Source: AP-15 sp963732095
Lineage (GTDB): Bacteria; Pseudomonadota; Alphaproteobacteria; ATCC43930; CGMCC-115725
Reading direction: 5' to 3'
Assembly: GCA_963732095.1 (NCBI GenBank)
Contig: CAVSZA010000025.1
Span: forward strand, 8,278 to 72,277
Length of the DNA stretch: 64,000 bases
How positions within the stretch are numbered: the first letter of the stretch is position 1; every line of letters begins with the position of its first letter. A model generated the notes under the pieces. The model was not told the origin of the DNA. It did not search any database and was given only the letters and a program-made list of their open reading frames with translations. Positions 16,958 to 26,440 of this stretch are shown in pieces. The translations under genes were made by a program, and so were the position numbers.

Positions 16958-17833
16958 TTATACCGGCACCGTTCCGCGAACCACGCTGCGGTGGAGGAGG
17001 CGCCGGTATCGGCCCATTTCGAAATTGGCGACGGCGCGGTGAAGGAGGCAGCGATTGTCCCACATCACCAGATCGCCAATGCGCCAGCGGTGGGTATAGA
17101 TGAATTGCGGCTGCGTCGTGTGTTCCAGCAGTTCGTCCAGGAGCGCCCTTCCCTCCGCTTCGGGCATCCCGAGTATGTGCGAGGAATGGTTGCCGAGATA
17201 GAGCGCCTTCGCGCCCGTCTCGGGATGGGTGCGCACCAGCGGATGGTCGACCGGCGGGTGTTCTCGCAATTCCGCTGGCGAACGCGGGGTCGCGTCCGGT
17301 TGGCGGGCGCCCGCTCCCCAGTAGAACACCACCCGCAATCCCTCGATCCGCCGTTTTGTTGCCTCGGCCAGCGCGGCATAACCCTTGGCCGTGTTGGCAA
17401 ATTCCGTATCGCCGCCGCGCGGCGGCAGTTCGACGGCGTAGAGCGCGGTCAACATCGGCGGCACCCGGTAGTAGGATTTGTCGGTGTGCCAGCGGTAGTT
17501 GCTGACCGGCAACGTGGACCGGTCTACGGGATTGCCGTCCTTGTCGAGATTCGAGATCACGTGAGCAGCCGCAAAACGCTTTGTCTGTCCGTTTCGCCCG
17601 CCGTGGCGCTCGATCTCCCCAAAATTGGCTATAAACTCGAATTGCTGTTCCCGGCTCAGCACCTGTTCGGGGAACACCAAAACGCGATGGACGCGAAACG
17701 CCTCGCGGATCTGCTCCCGCCAGGTTGGCGGCAGCGGCATCGACAAGTCGATGCCGGTGATCGTGACGCCGCCGGCTTCCGACAACGGCGCACCGAGGAT
17801 GCAACGCATTTTCCTCCCCAATTCGAAGTTCAT
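16958..17833 (-). CDS. TauD/TfdA-family Fe(II)/2-oxoglutarate dioxygenase
   Basis: 291 aa, a normal length. The facial triad is visible: HTD in NYRWHTDKSYYRVPPMLTAL (about residues 112-114), and the distal His in MWDNRCLLHRAVANFEMGRY with the 2-oxoglutarate-binding Arg shortly after. Family members hydroxylate taurine, alkyl sulfates, 2,4-D or small natural products; the substrate is not predictable here. It is upstream of the efflux MFS gene, which could export or import the same compound (inference). Divergent from rsmB. Confidence 0.9.
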   Translation of the reverse strand: MNFELGRKMRCILGAPLSEAGGVTITGIDLSMPLPPTWREQIREAFRVHRVLVFPEQVLSREQQFEFIANFGEIERHGGRNGQTKRFAAAHVISNLDKDGNPVDRSTLPVSNYRWHTDKSYYRVPPMLTALYAVELPPRGGDTEFANTAKGYAALAEATKRRIEGLRVVFYWGAGARQPDATPRSPAELREHPPVDHPLVRTHPETGAKALYLGNHSSHILGMPEAEGRALLDELLEHTTQPQFIYTHRWRIGDLVMWDNRCLLHRAVANFEMGRYRRLLHRSVVRGTVPV

Positions 17834-18030
17834 TTCGCAGAGTTAGCCCGAACAACCGAAAAAAAAGCAACGACGCTCCTCAACAACACCTCATCCGAAT
17901 GCCCGAGACAAAGCGGCCGCGCGTTCGAAGTTTGGTTCCGAGCGCGGGAACAAAGGTTGAAACAAGGCGTTCGAGCGAGCAACATCTTCTGATCGGGTGC
18001 CACCCGGTAAATGGCTTTATCAGAACTTTG

Positions 18031-19326
18031 ATGTCAGAAGCGGTGACCGCGCGCCATGTTGCGCTCGACCTGATCGGTGCGGTGCTCCGCCGCAAGCGGC
18101 CCCTCGATGATGCGATCGAAGACAGCTCGGCGATGCATCAGCTGTCCGGCCGCGACCGCGCCTTTGCACGTCTCCTGGTAGCGACGATGCTGCGCCGGCT
18201 CGGCCAGATCGATGCCTTGATCGCCGATTGCCTTAATATACCGCTGGCGCCCCGCGCGGCGGTCGTGCAGGACATCTTGCGCCTCGGCGTCGCGCAACTG
18301 CTGTTCTTGCGTACCCCGCCGCACGCTGCGGTGGCGACCAGCGTCGACATCGCGCAGAGGTGCGGGTTTGTGTCGCATAAGGGGCTGGTCAACGCCGTGC
18401 TGCGGCGGTTGAGCGTCGAAGGCGCCGGTCGTGTCGAGGAGCAGGATGCCCCGCGTCTCAACACGCCGGATTGGCTGTGGTGGTCGTGGAGCAGGACCTA
18501 CGGTGAACCGACCGCTAGGGCGATCGCCACCGCACATTTGAAGGAAGCGCCCCTCGATCTGACATTGCGCGACGGCTCCGAGACGTGGTGCGCCGCGCTC
18601 GACGGGGTCCGGCTGCCGACCGGGACTTTGCGCCGAGCTGCCGGCGGCGCCCTCGCGACCTTGCCCGGTTATGCCGAGGGCGCCTGGTGGGTCCAGGATG
18701 CGGCCGCGGCGTTGCCGGCGCGACTGTTCGGCGACATTGCCGGACGCGAGGTGATCGATCTGTGTGCCGCACCGGGCGGCAAGACTGCACAGCTCGCGAC
18801 TGCCGGTGCTCGCGTGACGGCGGTCGACCGTTCGACCCGCCGTCTCGATCGGCTGATCGCCAACCTGCAGCGTCTCGACCTGCCGGTTGAGGCGATAGGG
18901 GCCGATGCGTTGACCTGGCGTCCGCCGCATCCGGTCGAGGCGGTGCTGCTCGACGCGCCTTGCAGCACGACCGGCGCGATCCGCCGCCACCCTGACGTGC
19001 CGCATCTCAAATTGCCCGAGGACGTCGCGCGGCTTGCGGCGGTCCAGGAGAATTTATTGCGGGCGGCCGTCGACATGCTCCAGCCCGGCGGCACTTTGGT
19101 CTACTGCACCTGTTCGCTGGAACCGGAAGAAGGACTGGAGCGCATCGAATTGCTGCTCTACGCCGGTGTACCAGTCGAGCGGCGCGAGATCGGACCCGAC
19201 GAGGTGGGCGCGAATCCCGAATGGATCACTCCGGAGGGAGATCTGCGGACCTTGCCCTGCCATTTCGGTCAATATGACGGCATCGACGGCTTCTACTGCG
19301 CTCGGCTGGTAAAGCTCAGCGCCTAA
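18031..19326 (+). CDS. rsmB: 16S rRNA m5C methyltransferase, RsmB type
   Basis: 431 aa from ATG 18031; the frame is open to 17899, but the upstream part looks non-coding. The N-terminal NusB-like RNA-binding domain covers about 1-140 (ARHVALDLIGAVLRRKRPLD, LSGRDRAFARLL). The C-terminal SAM methyltransferase has the binding loop VIDLCAAPGGKTAQLA and the catalytic motifs LLDAPCSTTGAIRRHPDV (PCxxxG) and LVYCTCSLEPEEG (second Cys). It methylates a cytosine of 16S rRNA. It is followed by the heparinase-like gene and purH, the usual alphaproteobacterial order. Confidence 0.93.
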   Translation: MSEAVTARHVALDLIGAVLRRKRPLDDAIEDSSAMHQLSGRDRAFARLLVATMLRRLGQIDALIADCLNIPLAPRAAVVQDILRLGVAQLLFLRTPPHAAVATSVDIAQRCGFVSHKGLVNAVLRRLSVEGAGRVEEQDAPRLNTPDWLWWSWSRTYGEPTARAIATAHLKEAPLDLTLRDGSETWCAALDGVRLPTGTLRRAAGGALATLPGYAEGAWWVQDAAAALPARLFGDIAGREVIDLCAAPGGKTAQLATAGARVTAVDRSTRRLDRLIANLQRLDLPVEAIGADALTWRPPHPVEAVLLDAPCSTTGAIRRHPDVPHLKLPEDVARLAAVQENLLRAAVDMLQPGGTLVYCTCSLEPEEGLERIELLLYAGVPVERREIGPDEVGANPEWITPEGDLRTLPCHFGQYDGIDGFYCARLVKLSA

Positions 19327-19531
19327 CCGAAAGCGCCGTTGCAGCTGACGGGGGCCGAGTTACATGCCCGCGGCTTGCGGCGGGTGGCTTTCCTTGTTAC
19401 GAACCCACATGGGGTTTCCTCTCCGGCAAGCCTTTTGCGACCGTCCGGCGGCCCAGCCGGCGCAGGCCGGACAGCTGGCTGCGGTCAGATGACGGCAGCC
19501 GCCAGCGGCAGCGGAAGGGGTAGACCACCCG

Positions 19532-21286
19532 TTGTCGGACGCCGCCTTGGGTCCGATTCGCCCGGGCTGTTCGACTCGGCTGCGCCGAGACGCACTGCAG
19601 GCACTCGCCGCGGGTCCGTTCTATCGGCACACGTTGATCGGGCGGGTTCCGGCCGACCTCAGGCTCAGAATTGCGCAGCGCTGGCCGGGTGACGCCAAGC
19701 GTGGCGCAGCGATTGCCGTCAGTGAGATAGAACTGGCCGGCGAGCTCGTCCGCGCTCCGGCGCCGCGCTGGTCTCCGCCCTCCGCGGGGCAGGAATGGCT
19801 CGCCGCATGGCACGGCTTCGGATGGCTAGCCGATATTGCCGCCGCAGGCGGCGGAGCGCGTGAAGCAACGCGCGATCTGGTGCAAAGCTGGATCGATCAG
19901 AACACCGGCTGGACCGGCGTTGCGTGGCGATCCGACGTGCTCGCAACGCGGGTTTTTGCCTGGATTGCGCACTTCGACGAGATAGTGAGGCGCGACCGGG
20001 ACGATCCGCTGCGCCGGGCAATGTTGACGAGCCTCGTCGCCCAGCTCCGCCATCTGGCGCGAACCGCGTCCTGGGAGGTCGTCGGCGCGGGTCGAGTGCG
20101 GGCGTTCAAGGGCCTGATCGCCGGCATGGCGGTGCTCGGCGGGTTCGAAACGCGCTTGGCGAGAGTGCTCAAGAGCCTCGAGCGCGAGTTGTCGGTACAG
20201 ATCCTCCCGGATGGCGGGCACCTGTCGCGCAGCCCGTCGCTGCAATTGCAGGTGCTGCAGGATTTGATCGACACGCGCGCCGTATTGCGGTCGGCGCAGA
20301 TCGAGGTCCCGGCCGCGCTCAAAGACGCCATCGAGCGGATGGCGCCGATGCTGCGCTTTTTTCGCCATGGCGACCGCCGGCTGGCACTGTTCAACGATTC
20401 GCTCGAGGAAGACGGGGTGCTGATCGACCTCGTTCTGACACGGTCCGAGACCAAGGGGCGCGCGCCGTCGCATGCGCCTGACACCGGCTTCGACCGGCTG
20501 CAGGCATTCAAGAGCCTCGTTCTGATCGACACCGGCAAACCGCCGCCGCGCGGCTTCGACGACCACGCCCATGCCGGTCCCTTTTCTTTCGAATTGAGCC
20601 ACGAGCGCGAGCGGATCATCGTCAATTGCGGCGCCTATCGCGGCCCCAAGCCCAATTGGTGGCGAGTTGCGCGGGCGAGCGCCGCCCATTCGGTCATGGT
20701 CGTTGCCGATACCAACTCAGTCGAGATCCGCGCCGACGGCACGCTCGGCCGAACCCCGACTTCAGTTGCTCGCGAGCGTGCCGAACACGAAGGTCAGCAA
20801 TGGGTCTCTGCGACGCATGACGGCTATCGCGAACGCTTCGGACTGATCTATGCGCGACAGCTCTTCCTCTCCGCTGACGGCGAGGATCTGCGCGGCGAGG
20901 ACCGGCTGACCGGACTTCCCGGGGCGGCCTTTGCGGTCCGCTTCCACCTGCATCCCTCGGTTCAGGCCGGGCTGGTGCGGGACGGCAGTGCCGCGTTGCT
21001 GCGCATGCCTAGCGGCATCGTGTGGCGGCTGCGCGCCGCTGGCGGCGAGATGGGTCTCGGCGAAAGCATCTATCTCGGCTCCGGCGAGGCGCGAAGGACG
21101 CAACAGGTGGTGCTGAGCGGGACCGTGCCGCCCGGGGGCGTCACGGTGCGCTGGGCGGTTCGCCGCGAGCCGCGCAGGTCCATCGCGGATCAGGTCGAGG
21201 AAGATCAGTTTCCTGGGGATCAACCCCACCAGAATTCGGCCGCGAATGCTTCCTCTCCCGGGGGTAAGCCGCCCGGTGATGGGTGA
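19532..21286 (+). CDS. Heparinase II/III-family protein
   Basis: 584 aa from TTG 19532. The N-terminal half is an alpha/alpha-toroid-like helical domain (WRSDVLATRVFAWIAHFDEI, LPDGGHLSRSPSLQLQVLQD). The C-terminal half is the beta-sandwich heparinase II/III domain (HAGPFSFELSHERERIIVNC, then WWRVARASAAHSVMVV). Members are lyases of uronic-acid polysaccharides. This rsmB-linked group is widespread in alphaproteobacteria, and its natural substrate has not been established to my knowledge. The start is uncertain. The 3' end overlaps the next gene. Confidence 0.85.
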   Translation: MSDAALGPIRPGCSTRLRRDALQALAAGPFYRHTLIGRVPADLRLRIAQRWPGDAKRGAAIAVSEIELAGELVRAPAPRWSPPSAGQEWLAAWHGFGWLADIAAAGGGAREATRDLVQSWIDQNTGWTGVAWRSDVLATRVFAWIAHFDEIVRRDRDDPLRRAMLTSLVAQLRHLARTASWEVVGAGRVRAFKGLIAGMAVLGGFETRLARVLKSLERELSVQILPDGGHLSRSPSLQLQVLQDLIDTRAVLRSAQIEVPAALKDAIERMAPMLRFFRHGDRRLALFNDSLEEDGVLIDLVLTRSETKGRAPSHAPDTGFDRLQAFKSLVLIDTGKPPPRGFDDHAHAGPFSFELSHERERIIVNCGAYRGPKPNWWRVARASAAHSVMVVADTNSVEIRADGTLGRTPTSVARERAEHEGQQWVSATHDGYRERFGLIYARQLFLSADGEDLRGEDRLTGLPGAAFAVRFHLHPSVQAGLVRDGSAALLRMPSGIVWRLRAAGGEMGLGESIYLGSGEARRTQQVVLSGTVPPGGVTVRWAVRREPRRSIADQVEEDQFPGDQPHQNSAANASSPGGKPPGDG

Positions 21287-22250
21287 GGCCGTCTGGCCCG
21301 CGGCGGTCGCCGTCGCGACCGGCTTGCTGACCTGCTTGACGACCAGGGCGCTCATTCCAGTTCTCGCCCACCGGGAGATTCTCGACCGTCCGAACGAGCG
21401 ATCGTCGCATCGGGCGCCGACACCCCGCGGCGGCGGGATTGCGGTTATCGGCTCGGTACTGCTCGCCTGGACCGTACTCGCCCGAACCGAATCGATGCCG
21501 TCAGGCGTAGTCGGGATCACCCTGGGCGCTGTCTTGCTGGCCGCAGTCTCATGGCTCGACGATCTGCGCGGCCTTTCTCCGATCGTGCGGCTGCTGACCC
21601 AGGCAGCCGCGGTGGCGATCGGCATCTTTGTCCTGCCCGGGCCGCGGGACCTTTGCTACCTCGCCGCGATCGGCCTCATCTGGATCTGGTGGACCAATCT
21701 CTTCAACTTCATGGACGGGATCGATGGGCTGGCCGGCAGCGAGGCTGCGGCGATCGGCGCCGGTTTGCTGCTTCTCGCGAGTGTCGGAGCCGGTACCGAC
21801 CCCGCGCTGCGAACGCTCGCGGCGGCCGTGACCGGGGCGGCCATCGGTTTTCTGGTGTGGAACTGGTCGTCGGCGCGGATTTTTCTCGGCGATGTCGGCA
21901 GCGTCCCGCTCGGGTACGTCCTGGGCTTTCTGCTGCTCGATGTCGCGGTTCGGGGATATTGGAAGATCGCACTGATCCTGCCGCTCTACTTTCTCGCTGA
22001 TGCGACGATCACCCTCGCGCGGCGGCTGCTGCGCGGCGAGCGCGTCTGGCAGGCGCATCGCGAGCATTTCTATCAGCTGGCGGTGCGTCGCGGTCTGGGC
22101 CACGCCTCCGTGGTCAAACGGGTGATCGGCGCCGACCTCGTGCTGATCGGCTGCGGCTGGGCGGCGGAAAATGGGTGGGGCGCCATCGCGCTCGCCGCGT
22201 CCGCCACGACCGTCGCAATCCTGCTGACGGCCCTCGCTCGCGGCTCGTGA
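21279..22250 (+). CDS. WecA/MraY-like polyprenyl-phosphate sugar-1-phosphate transferase
   Basis: 323 aa from ATG 21279, which overlaps the heparinase stop; an upstream ATG at 21246 is also in frame. Ten or so membrane helices. Signature loops are present: RPNERSSHRAPTPRGGGIA after helix 1, SWLDDLRGL with the DD motif, NLFNFMDGIDGLAGSE (the NxxxFxDGxDG-type catalytic Asp loop), IFLGDVGSVPLGY, and the cytoplasmic HREHFYQL His motif. The enzyme transfers a sugar-1-phosphate to undecaprenyl phosphate to start a surface glycan. It is inserted between heparinase and purH and probably translationally coupled. Confidence 0.88.
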   Translation: MGEAVWPAAVAVATGLLTCLTTRALIPVLAHREILDRPNERSSHRAPTPRGGGIAVIGSVLLAWTVLARTESMPSGVVGITLGAVLLAAVSWLDDLRGLSPIVRLLTQAAAVAIGIFVLPGPRDLCYLAAIGLIWIWWTNLFNFMDGIDGLAGSEAAAIGAGLLLLASVGAGTDPALRTLAAAVTGAAIGFLVWNWSSARIFLGDVGSVPLGYVLGFLLLDVAVRGYWKIALILPLYFLADATITLARRLLRGERVWQAHREHFYQLAVRRGLGHASVVKRVIGADLVLIGCGWAAENGWGAIALAASATTVAILLTALARGS

Positions 22251-22290
22251 GACTTGCCGAGGGTTCCGAGGGAGCCCTATATCCGCGGCA

Positions 22291-23874
22291 ATGACCGCAA
22301 GTCCCCTTCCGATCCGCCGCGCGCTGATTTCGGTCAGCGACAAGAGTGGGATCGTTGAATTCGCCCGGGCGCTGGCCGCGCGCAGCGTGACGATAATCTC
22401 GACCGGCGGTTCGGCGCAAACCCTCGCCGCCGCCGAGATTCCGGTCACCGAGGTGGCGGAGGTTACCGGAGTTGCGGAATTCCTCGACGGCCGGGTCAAA
22501 ACCTTGCACCCGGCTGTTCATGCCGGGCTCCTCGCCCGCCGGGACCGGCCTGATCACCTCTCGGCTCTGGCCGAACGGCGGATTGCACCGATCGATCTTC
22601 TCGTCTGCAACCTTTATCCCTTTGCTAAGTCGGTCGCGTCGGGCGCGAGCCCCGACGATTGCGTCGAGAACATCGATATCGGCGGCGTGGCGCTGATCCG
22701 CGCCGCCGCCAAGAACCACGACGCCGTCACAGTTGTCACCGACCCCGCCGATTACGACCGTGTTGTGGCGGAATTGGCCGCCGGCGGCGGGACGGTCGGC
22801 ACAGAAACGCGTCGCCAATTTGCACGCAAGGCCTTCGCCTTGACTGCGGCTTACGATGCCGCGATAGGCGAATGGATGGGCCGCGATGAACAGATGTCCT
22901 TTCCCGAGACCTTCCTCCTCGCCGGGCATTTGGCGGACCGGCTGCGCTATGGCGAAAACCCACATCAATCGGCCGCGTTCTACCGCGTCGGCCAAAGCCG
23001 CCCAGGGGTGGCGACCGCGCGGCAACTTCAGGGCAAGGAGCTGTCCTACAACAATTATGGCGACGCCGACGCCGCTTTCGAGCTGGTCGCCGAGTTTGCG
23101 TCGCCGGCCGCCGCGATAGTCAAGCACGCCAACCCCTGCGGCGCCGCGATCGGCGCCACCTTGCGCGAGGCGTGGGACAAGGCGCTCGCCTGCGATCCGG
23201 TCAGCGCTTTCGGCGGCATCGCCGCGCTCAATCGGTGCCTCGATGGACCGACCGCCGAGGTGATCGCCCGGCTCCTCATTGAAGTCGTGATCGTCCCCGA
23301 GGCCGATGAAGCAGCGCGAGCGATTCTCGCCCGCAGGACGGGGCTGCGCCTTCTCGTCACCGATGAAATGCCCGACCCCGCCGCCACGGCCCGGAGCTTC
23401 CGGGCCGTGGCCGGCGGCATCCTGGTCCAGGAACGCGATCGGGTCTCGGTCGGGCGGGACGGGCTGCGCACCGTGACCGGCCGGGCGCCGAGCGAGAGCG
23501 AAATCACTGATCTATTGTTCGCCGACATCATCGCAAAGCACGTCAAATCCAATGCCATCGTCTTCGCCCGCGCCGGTGCGACGGTCGGCATCGGCGCCGG
23601 TCAGATGAGCCGCGTCGACAGCGTCAGAATTGCCGCCGCCAAGGCGGCCGAGGCGGGAAAGTCAGCGGGGCTGGCCCAATCGCCAACAATCGGATCGGTG
23701 CTCGCCTCGGATGCTTTCTTCCCGTTTGCCGACGGGCTCGAGGCGGCGATCGAGGCAGGAGTTACCGCCGTCATCCAGCCCGGCGGGTCGGTGCGCGACA
23801 AAGAGGTCATCGCCGCGGCGAACGCCGCCGGCATCGCGATGGTGTTCACCGGCATCCGCCATTTCCGGCATTAG
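22291..23874 (+). CDS. purH: Bifunctional AICAR transformylase/IMP cyclohydrolase
   Basis: 527 aa, the standard length. It catalyses the last two steps of IMP synthesis. The N-terminal cyclohydrolase (MGS-like) domain covers about 10-150 (ALISVSDKSGIVEFARALA, TGGSAQTLA, DGRVKTLHPAVHAGLL). The C-terminal transformylase has RYGENPHQSAAFY, KELSYNNYGDADAAFEL, VKHANPCGAAIG with the catalytic Lys-His, and SDAFFPFADGLE. It follows the transferase gene by 40 bases and probably ends the rsmB operon. A likely housekeeping gene in intact condition. Confidence 0.97.
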   Translation: MTASPLPIRRALISVSDKSGIVEFARALAARSVTIISTGGSAQTLAAAEIPVTEVAEVTGVAEFLDGRVKTLHPAVHAGLLARRDRPDHLSALAERRIAPIDLLVCNLYPFAKSVASGASPDDCVENIDIGGVALIRAAAKNHDAVTVVTDPADYDRVVAELAAGGGTVGTETRRQFARKAFALTAAYDAAIGEWMGRDEQMSFPETFLLAGHLADRLRYGENPHQSAAFYRVGQSRPGVATARQLQGKELSYNNYGDADAAFELVAEFASPAAAIVKHANPCGAAIGATLREAWDKALACDPVSAFGGIAALNRCLDGPTAEVIARLLIEVVIVPEADEAARAILARRTGLRLLVTDEMPDPAATARSFRAVAGGILVQERDRVSVGRDGLRTVTGRAPSESEITDLLFADIIAKHVKSNAIVFARAGATVGIGAGQMSRVDSVRIAAAKAAEAGKSAGLAQSPTIGSVLASDAFFPFADGLEAAIEAGVTAVIQPGGSVRDKEVIAAANAAGIAMVFTGIRHFRH

Positions 23875-23889
23875 AGTCGCAGCCCTCTA

Positions 23890-24200
23890 AATCTAAACGG
23901 CTGCTGTGACGGTGGGGTGCAGCACGGCCTTTCCAAGATCGTGCATCGGGACCGTGTGCGTCTCCCGAGTGGTCCACGCGGCAATCGATGCAATGACGCA
24001 GACTACAAAGGTGAGGAGCGCGACGGGAACCCAGGCGTTTGGTCCAGTCCCTTGGACTGCCGCGGCGATGGCCGGGCAAATCCTGCCAGAGCAAACCCGA
24101 TCTGGGGTCCGATGGCCATTCCCGAGAGCCGCACGCGGGTGTCGAACATCTCGCCGTATAGACACGGCCAAACCCCGTTCGATGCACTATAGGCGATGCC
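23890..24200 (-). pseudogene. MHS-family MFS transporter C-terminal remnant
   Basis: On the minus strand one frame reads GIAYSASNGVWPCLYGEMFD, then RVRLSGMAIGPQIGFALAGF. A second frame continues GPNAWVPVALLTFVVCVIAS and ends ETHTVPMHDLGK. Together they give the last quarter of a metabolite:H+ symporter, broken by a frameshift near 24070. The first 300 residues are absent. The 5' end is joined directly to a truncated dehydroshikimate-dehydratase-like fragment, implying a deletion between the two genes. Confidence 0.7.
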
Positions 24201-24639
24201 CGACATTGAGTTCCCTCAAAGAAAGTAGCTCCTCGTCTGCGAGCCCATACCTCGGACCGAGGTCGTCGTAGTAGTTCGACGGGATCGGCAATATCCAGTC
24301 GGCGTGATTGGACATTGCGGTGAGCGTGCGCACGATGTCCGGACTGGCGAAGGCGAGATGGTGGACGCCAGCGCCGGCAGAGGCCGAGACGAACCGCCCG
24401 GTCGCTGCCTCACGCCCTTCGGAGATGTTCAGCGGTAGGCGAATGCTGCCGTCGCGGCTCACCATCGCCCGGCTGCGAACCAGCCCGTAGGGATCCGGAA
24501 TTTCCCATAACGGCTGCGGAACAAATCCGAAAACGGCGCGCCAGAACAGTACTGCCGCCTGCATTCGACCGACTGGCAGCGCCTGGGCAATATGATCTAA
24601 ATCGACGAGCCCTGCTTCGCCGCCTGGGTCTGCGGTCAC
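24187..24639 (-). pseudogene. Truncated dehydroshikimate-dehydratase-like (QuiC/HPPD domain) fragment
   Basis: 150 codons on the minus strand matching the HPPD-like C-terminal domain of bifunctional sugar-isomerase/4-hydroxyphenylpyruvate-dioxygenase-type proteins, which include QuiC-type 3-dehydroshikimate dehydratases. Visible elements are FWRAVFGFVPQPLWEIPDPY, LVRSRAMVSRDGSIRLPLN, GAGVHHLAFAS and ADEELLSLRELN. The N-terminal TIM-barrel is missing, and the end is cut after ELN, where a metal-ligand strand should follow. It abuts the transporter remnant. Both are consistent with a lost quinate/shikimate catabolic locus. Confidence 0.65.
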
Positions 24640-24809
24640 CTGGAAGTCGTCTTTGACATCGACACGACATTGCAGGAAGAGGGGGCGCGGCCGTCATCTT
24701 CCATACACGCGGGGCGACCTGCTGGCATCCGCAGGTCAAGGGCTTGACGACGATGGTCGACAGCATGGTCAATGGCTGGAGTATGGAAGACGTCTGGCTC
24801 GACCGCTAG
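24640..24809 (+). pseudogene. Remnant 3' end of an ABC substrate-binding protein gene
   Basis: The first part reads DIDTTLQEEGARP. After a one-base loss near 24685 it continues VIFHTRGATCWHPQVKGLTT and ends MVNGWSMEDVWLDR plus TAG. The intact downstream copies end with the same sequence (EIDRKLQEDGARP..., WEDLWLDR or LEDVWLDR). This is the tail of a third member of the same tandem family, located just 35 bases ahead of the first intact copy. Confidence 0.8.
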
Positions 24810-24844
24810 CCAAGCCGGCAAGGGTCATTCAGGGAGGATGTGAT

Positions 24845-26440
24845 ATGGCGCGCAATCTACGTGCCGCCGCTGCGGCGGCTGCTTTGCTGACCCTAATCTC
24901 GGGCGGCGCTGCGGTGGCGCAAAAGCCGGGCGGCATTCTGAAAATGTACCATTTCGACAGCCCGGCCAGCCTGTCGCTGCACGAGGAAGTCACCTACGCG
25001 GCTCTCGGTCCCGCAATGGGGCTCTTCAACAATCTCGTCATGTTCGATCAGCATGTGCCGCAAGCGAGCCTGCAATCGATCGTGCCGGATCTGGCGACCG
25101 AGTGGTCGTGGGACCCGTCCAAGACCGAGCTGCGTTTCCGGCTGCACGACGGTGTCAAATGGCACGACGGTCGGCCGTTTACCGCCAATGACGTAAAGTG
25201 CACCTGGGATACGCTGCTCGGTAAATCGCCCGAGAAATTTCGCCTCAATCCGCGCAAAGCCTGGTACCAGAACCTCGAGGAGGTCACCACGAAAGGCGAC
25301 GACGAGGTCGCTTTCCATCTGAAGCGGCCGCAGCCTTCGTTTATCGGCTTATTGGCTTCCGGCTGGTCAGCCGTCTACCCCTGCCACGTGACGCCGCGCG
25401 AGATGCGCACCCAACCGATCGGCACCGGTCCCTTCAAACTGGTCGAGTTCAAGCCCAATGAAGGAATCAAGGTCACCCGCAATCCGGATTACTGGAGAAA
25501 GGACCGGCCTTATCTCGACGGGATCGAATACACGATCATCAAGAACGCCTCGACGCGAGTGCTGGCGTTTATTGCCGGCAAGTTCGACATGACCACCCCC
25601 TACAATCTGACGATCCCGCTAATGAGGGACATTCAGAGTCAGGCGCCGCAAGCTATCTGCGAGCTGACCCCGACTAATGTCAGCCGCAACCTGATCGTCA
25701 ACCGCGACAAGCCGCCCTTCGACAACCTCGATGTCCGGCGCGCATTGGCGCTGACCCTCGACCGCAGGGCCTTTATCGACACGATCAACGAAGGCAAGGC
25801 CGACATCGGCGGCGCGATGCTGCCGCCGCCGGAGGGTATTTGGGGAATGCCGACGGAGATGCTGGTGACCTTGCCGGGCTACGATCCCGACGTCGCGAAA
25901 AACCGCAAGGAAGCCCGCAAGATCATGGAAGAGCACGGCTACGGTCCCGATAACCGGCTCACGATCACCGTGTCGACGCGCAACATTCCGCAATACCGCG
26001 ATCCCGCAGTTATTCTGATCGACCAATTGAAGCAGATTTACATCGACGGCAACCTCGAAGAGATCGACACGGTCAACTGGTATCCCAAGGTCATGCGCAA
26101 GGACTTCACTGTCGGCCTCAATCTCGGCGAGAACGGGCTCGACGACCCCGACCAGACCTTTTACGAGAACTTCGCGTGTGGCGCGGAGCGCAATTATACC
26201 GGCTATTGCAACCGCGAACTCGAAAAGGAGTTCGACCGGCAATCGATGGAAGCCGACCCGGAAAAACGCAAGCATCTGGTATGGGAGATCGACCGAAAAT
26301 TGCAGGAGGACGGCGCCCGGCCGATGATCTACCACATCCGCGCAGCAAGCTGCTGGTATCCCCGCGTGAAGGGTCTGACCGTCATGGCCAACAGCATCTA
26401 TAACGGCTCGCGCTGGGAAGATTTGTGGCTCGACCGGTGA
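24845..26440 (+). CDS. ABC transporter substrate-binding protein, family 5 (copy 1)
   Basis: 531 aa from ATG 24845, preceded by GGGAGGATG; the frame is open to 24653 but only through the remnant above. A signal peptide ends near residue 25 (GGAAVAQKPGG). The family 5 fold for oligopeptides, nickel or similar ligands shows in LATEWSWDPSKTELRFRLHD, GVKWHDGRPFTANDVKCTWD, YPCHVTPREMRTQPIGTGPF and VTRNPDYWRKDRPYLDG. No permease or ATPase gene is nearby, so it must share a transporter encoded elsewhere. It ends in a GTGA overlap with copy 2. Confidence 0.9.
   Translation: MARNLRAAAAAAALLTLISGGAAVAQKPGGILKMYHFDSPASLSLHEEVTYAALGPAMGLFNNLVMFDQHVPQASLQSIVPDLATEWSWDPSKTELRFRLHDGVKWHDGRPFTANDVKCTWDTLLGKSPEKFRLNPRKAWYQNLEEVTTKGDDEVAFHLKRPQPSFIGLLASGWSAVYPCHVTPREMRTQPIGTGPFKLVEFKPNEGIKVTRNPDYWRKDRPYLDGIEYTIIKNASTRVLAFIAGKFDMTTPYNLTIPLMRDIQSQAPQAICELTPTNVSRNLIVNRDKPPFDNLDVRRALALTLDRRAFIDTINEGKADIGGAMLPPPEGIWGMPTEMLVTLPGYDPDVAKNRKEARKIMEEHGYGPDNRLTITVSTRNIPQYRDPAVILIDQLKQIYIDGNLEEIDTVNWYPKVMRKDFTVGLNLGENGLDDPDQTFYENFACGAERNYTGYCNRELEKEFDRQSMEADPEKRKHLVWEIDRKLQEDGARPMIYHIRAASCWYPRVKGLTVMANSIYNGSRWEDLWLDR

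Noticed and set aside
17899..18030. 44-residue N-terminal extension of RsmB
   Set aside because: The extension lacks conservation-like features, and ATG 18031 begins the NusB-like domain at the usual distance.
24653..24844. N-terminal extension of the first substrate-binding protein
   Set aside because: The extension is the frameshifted tail of an older copy; a strong ribosome site and signal peptide begin at 24845.
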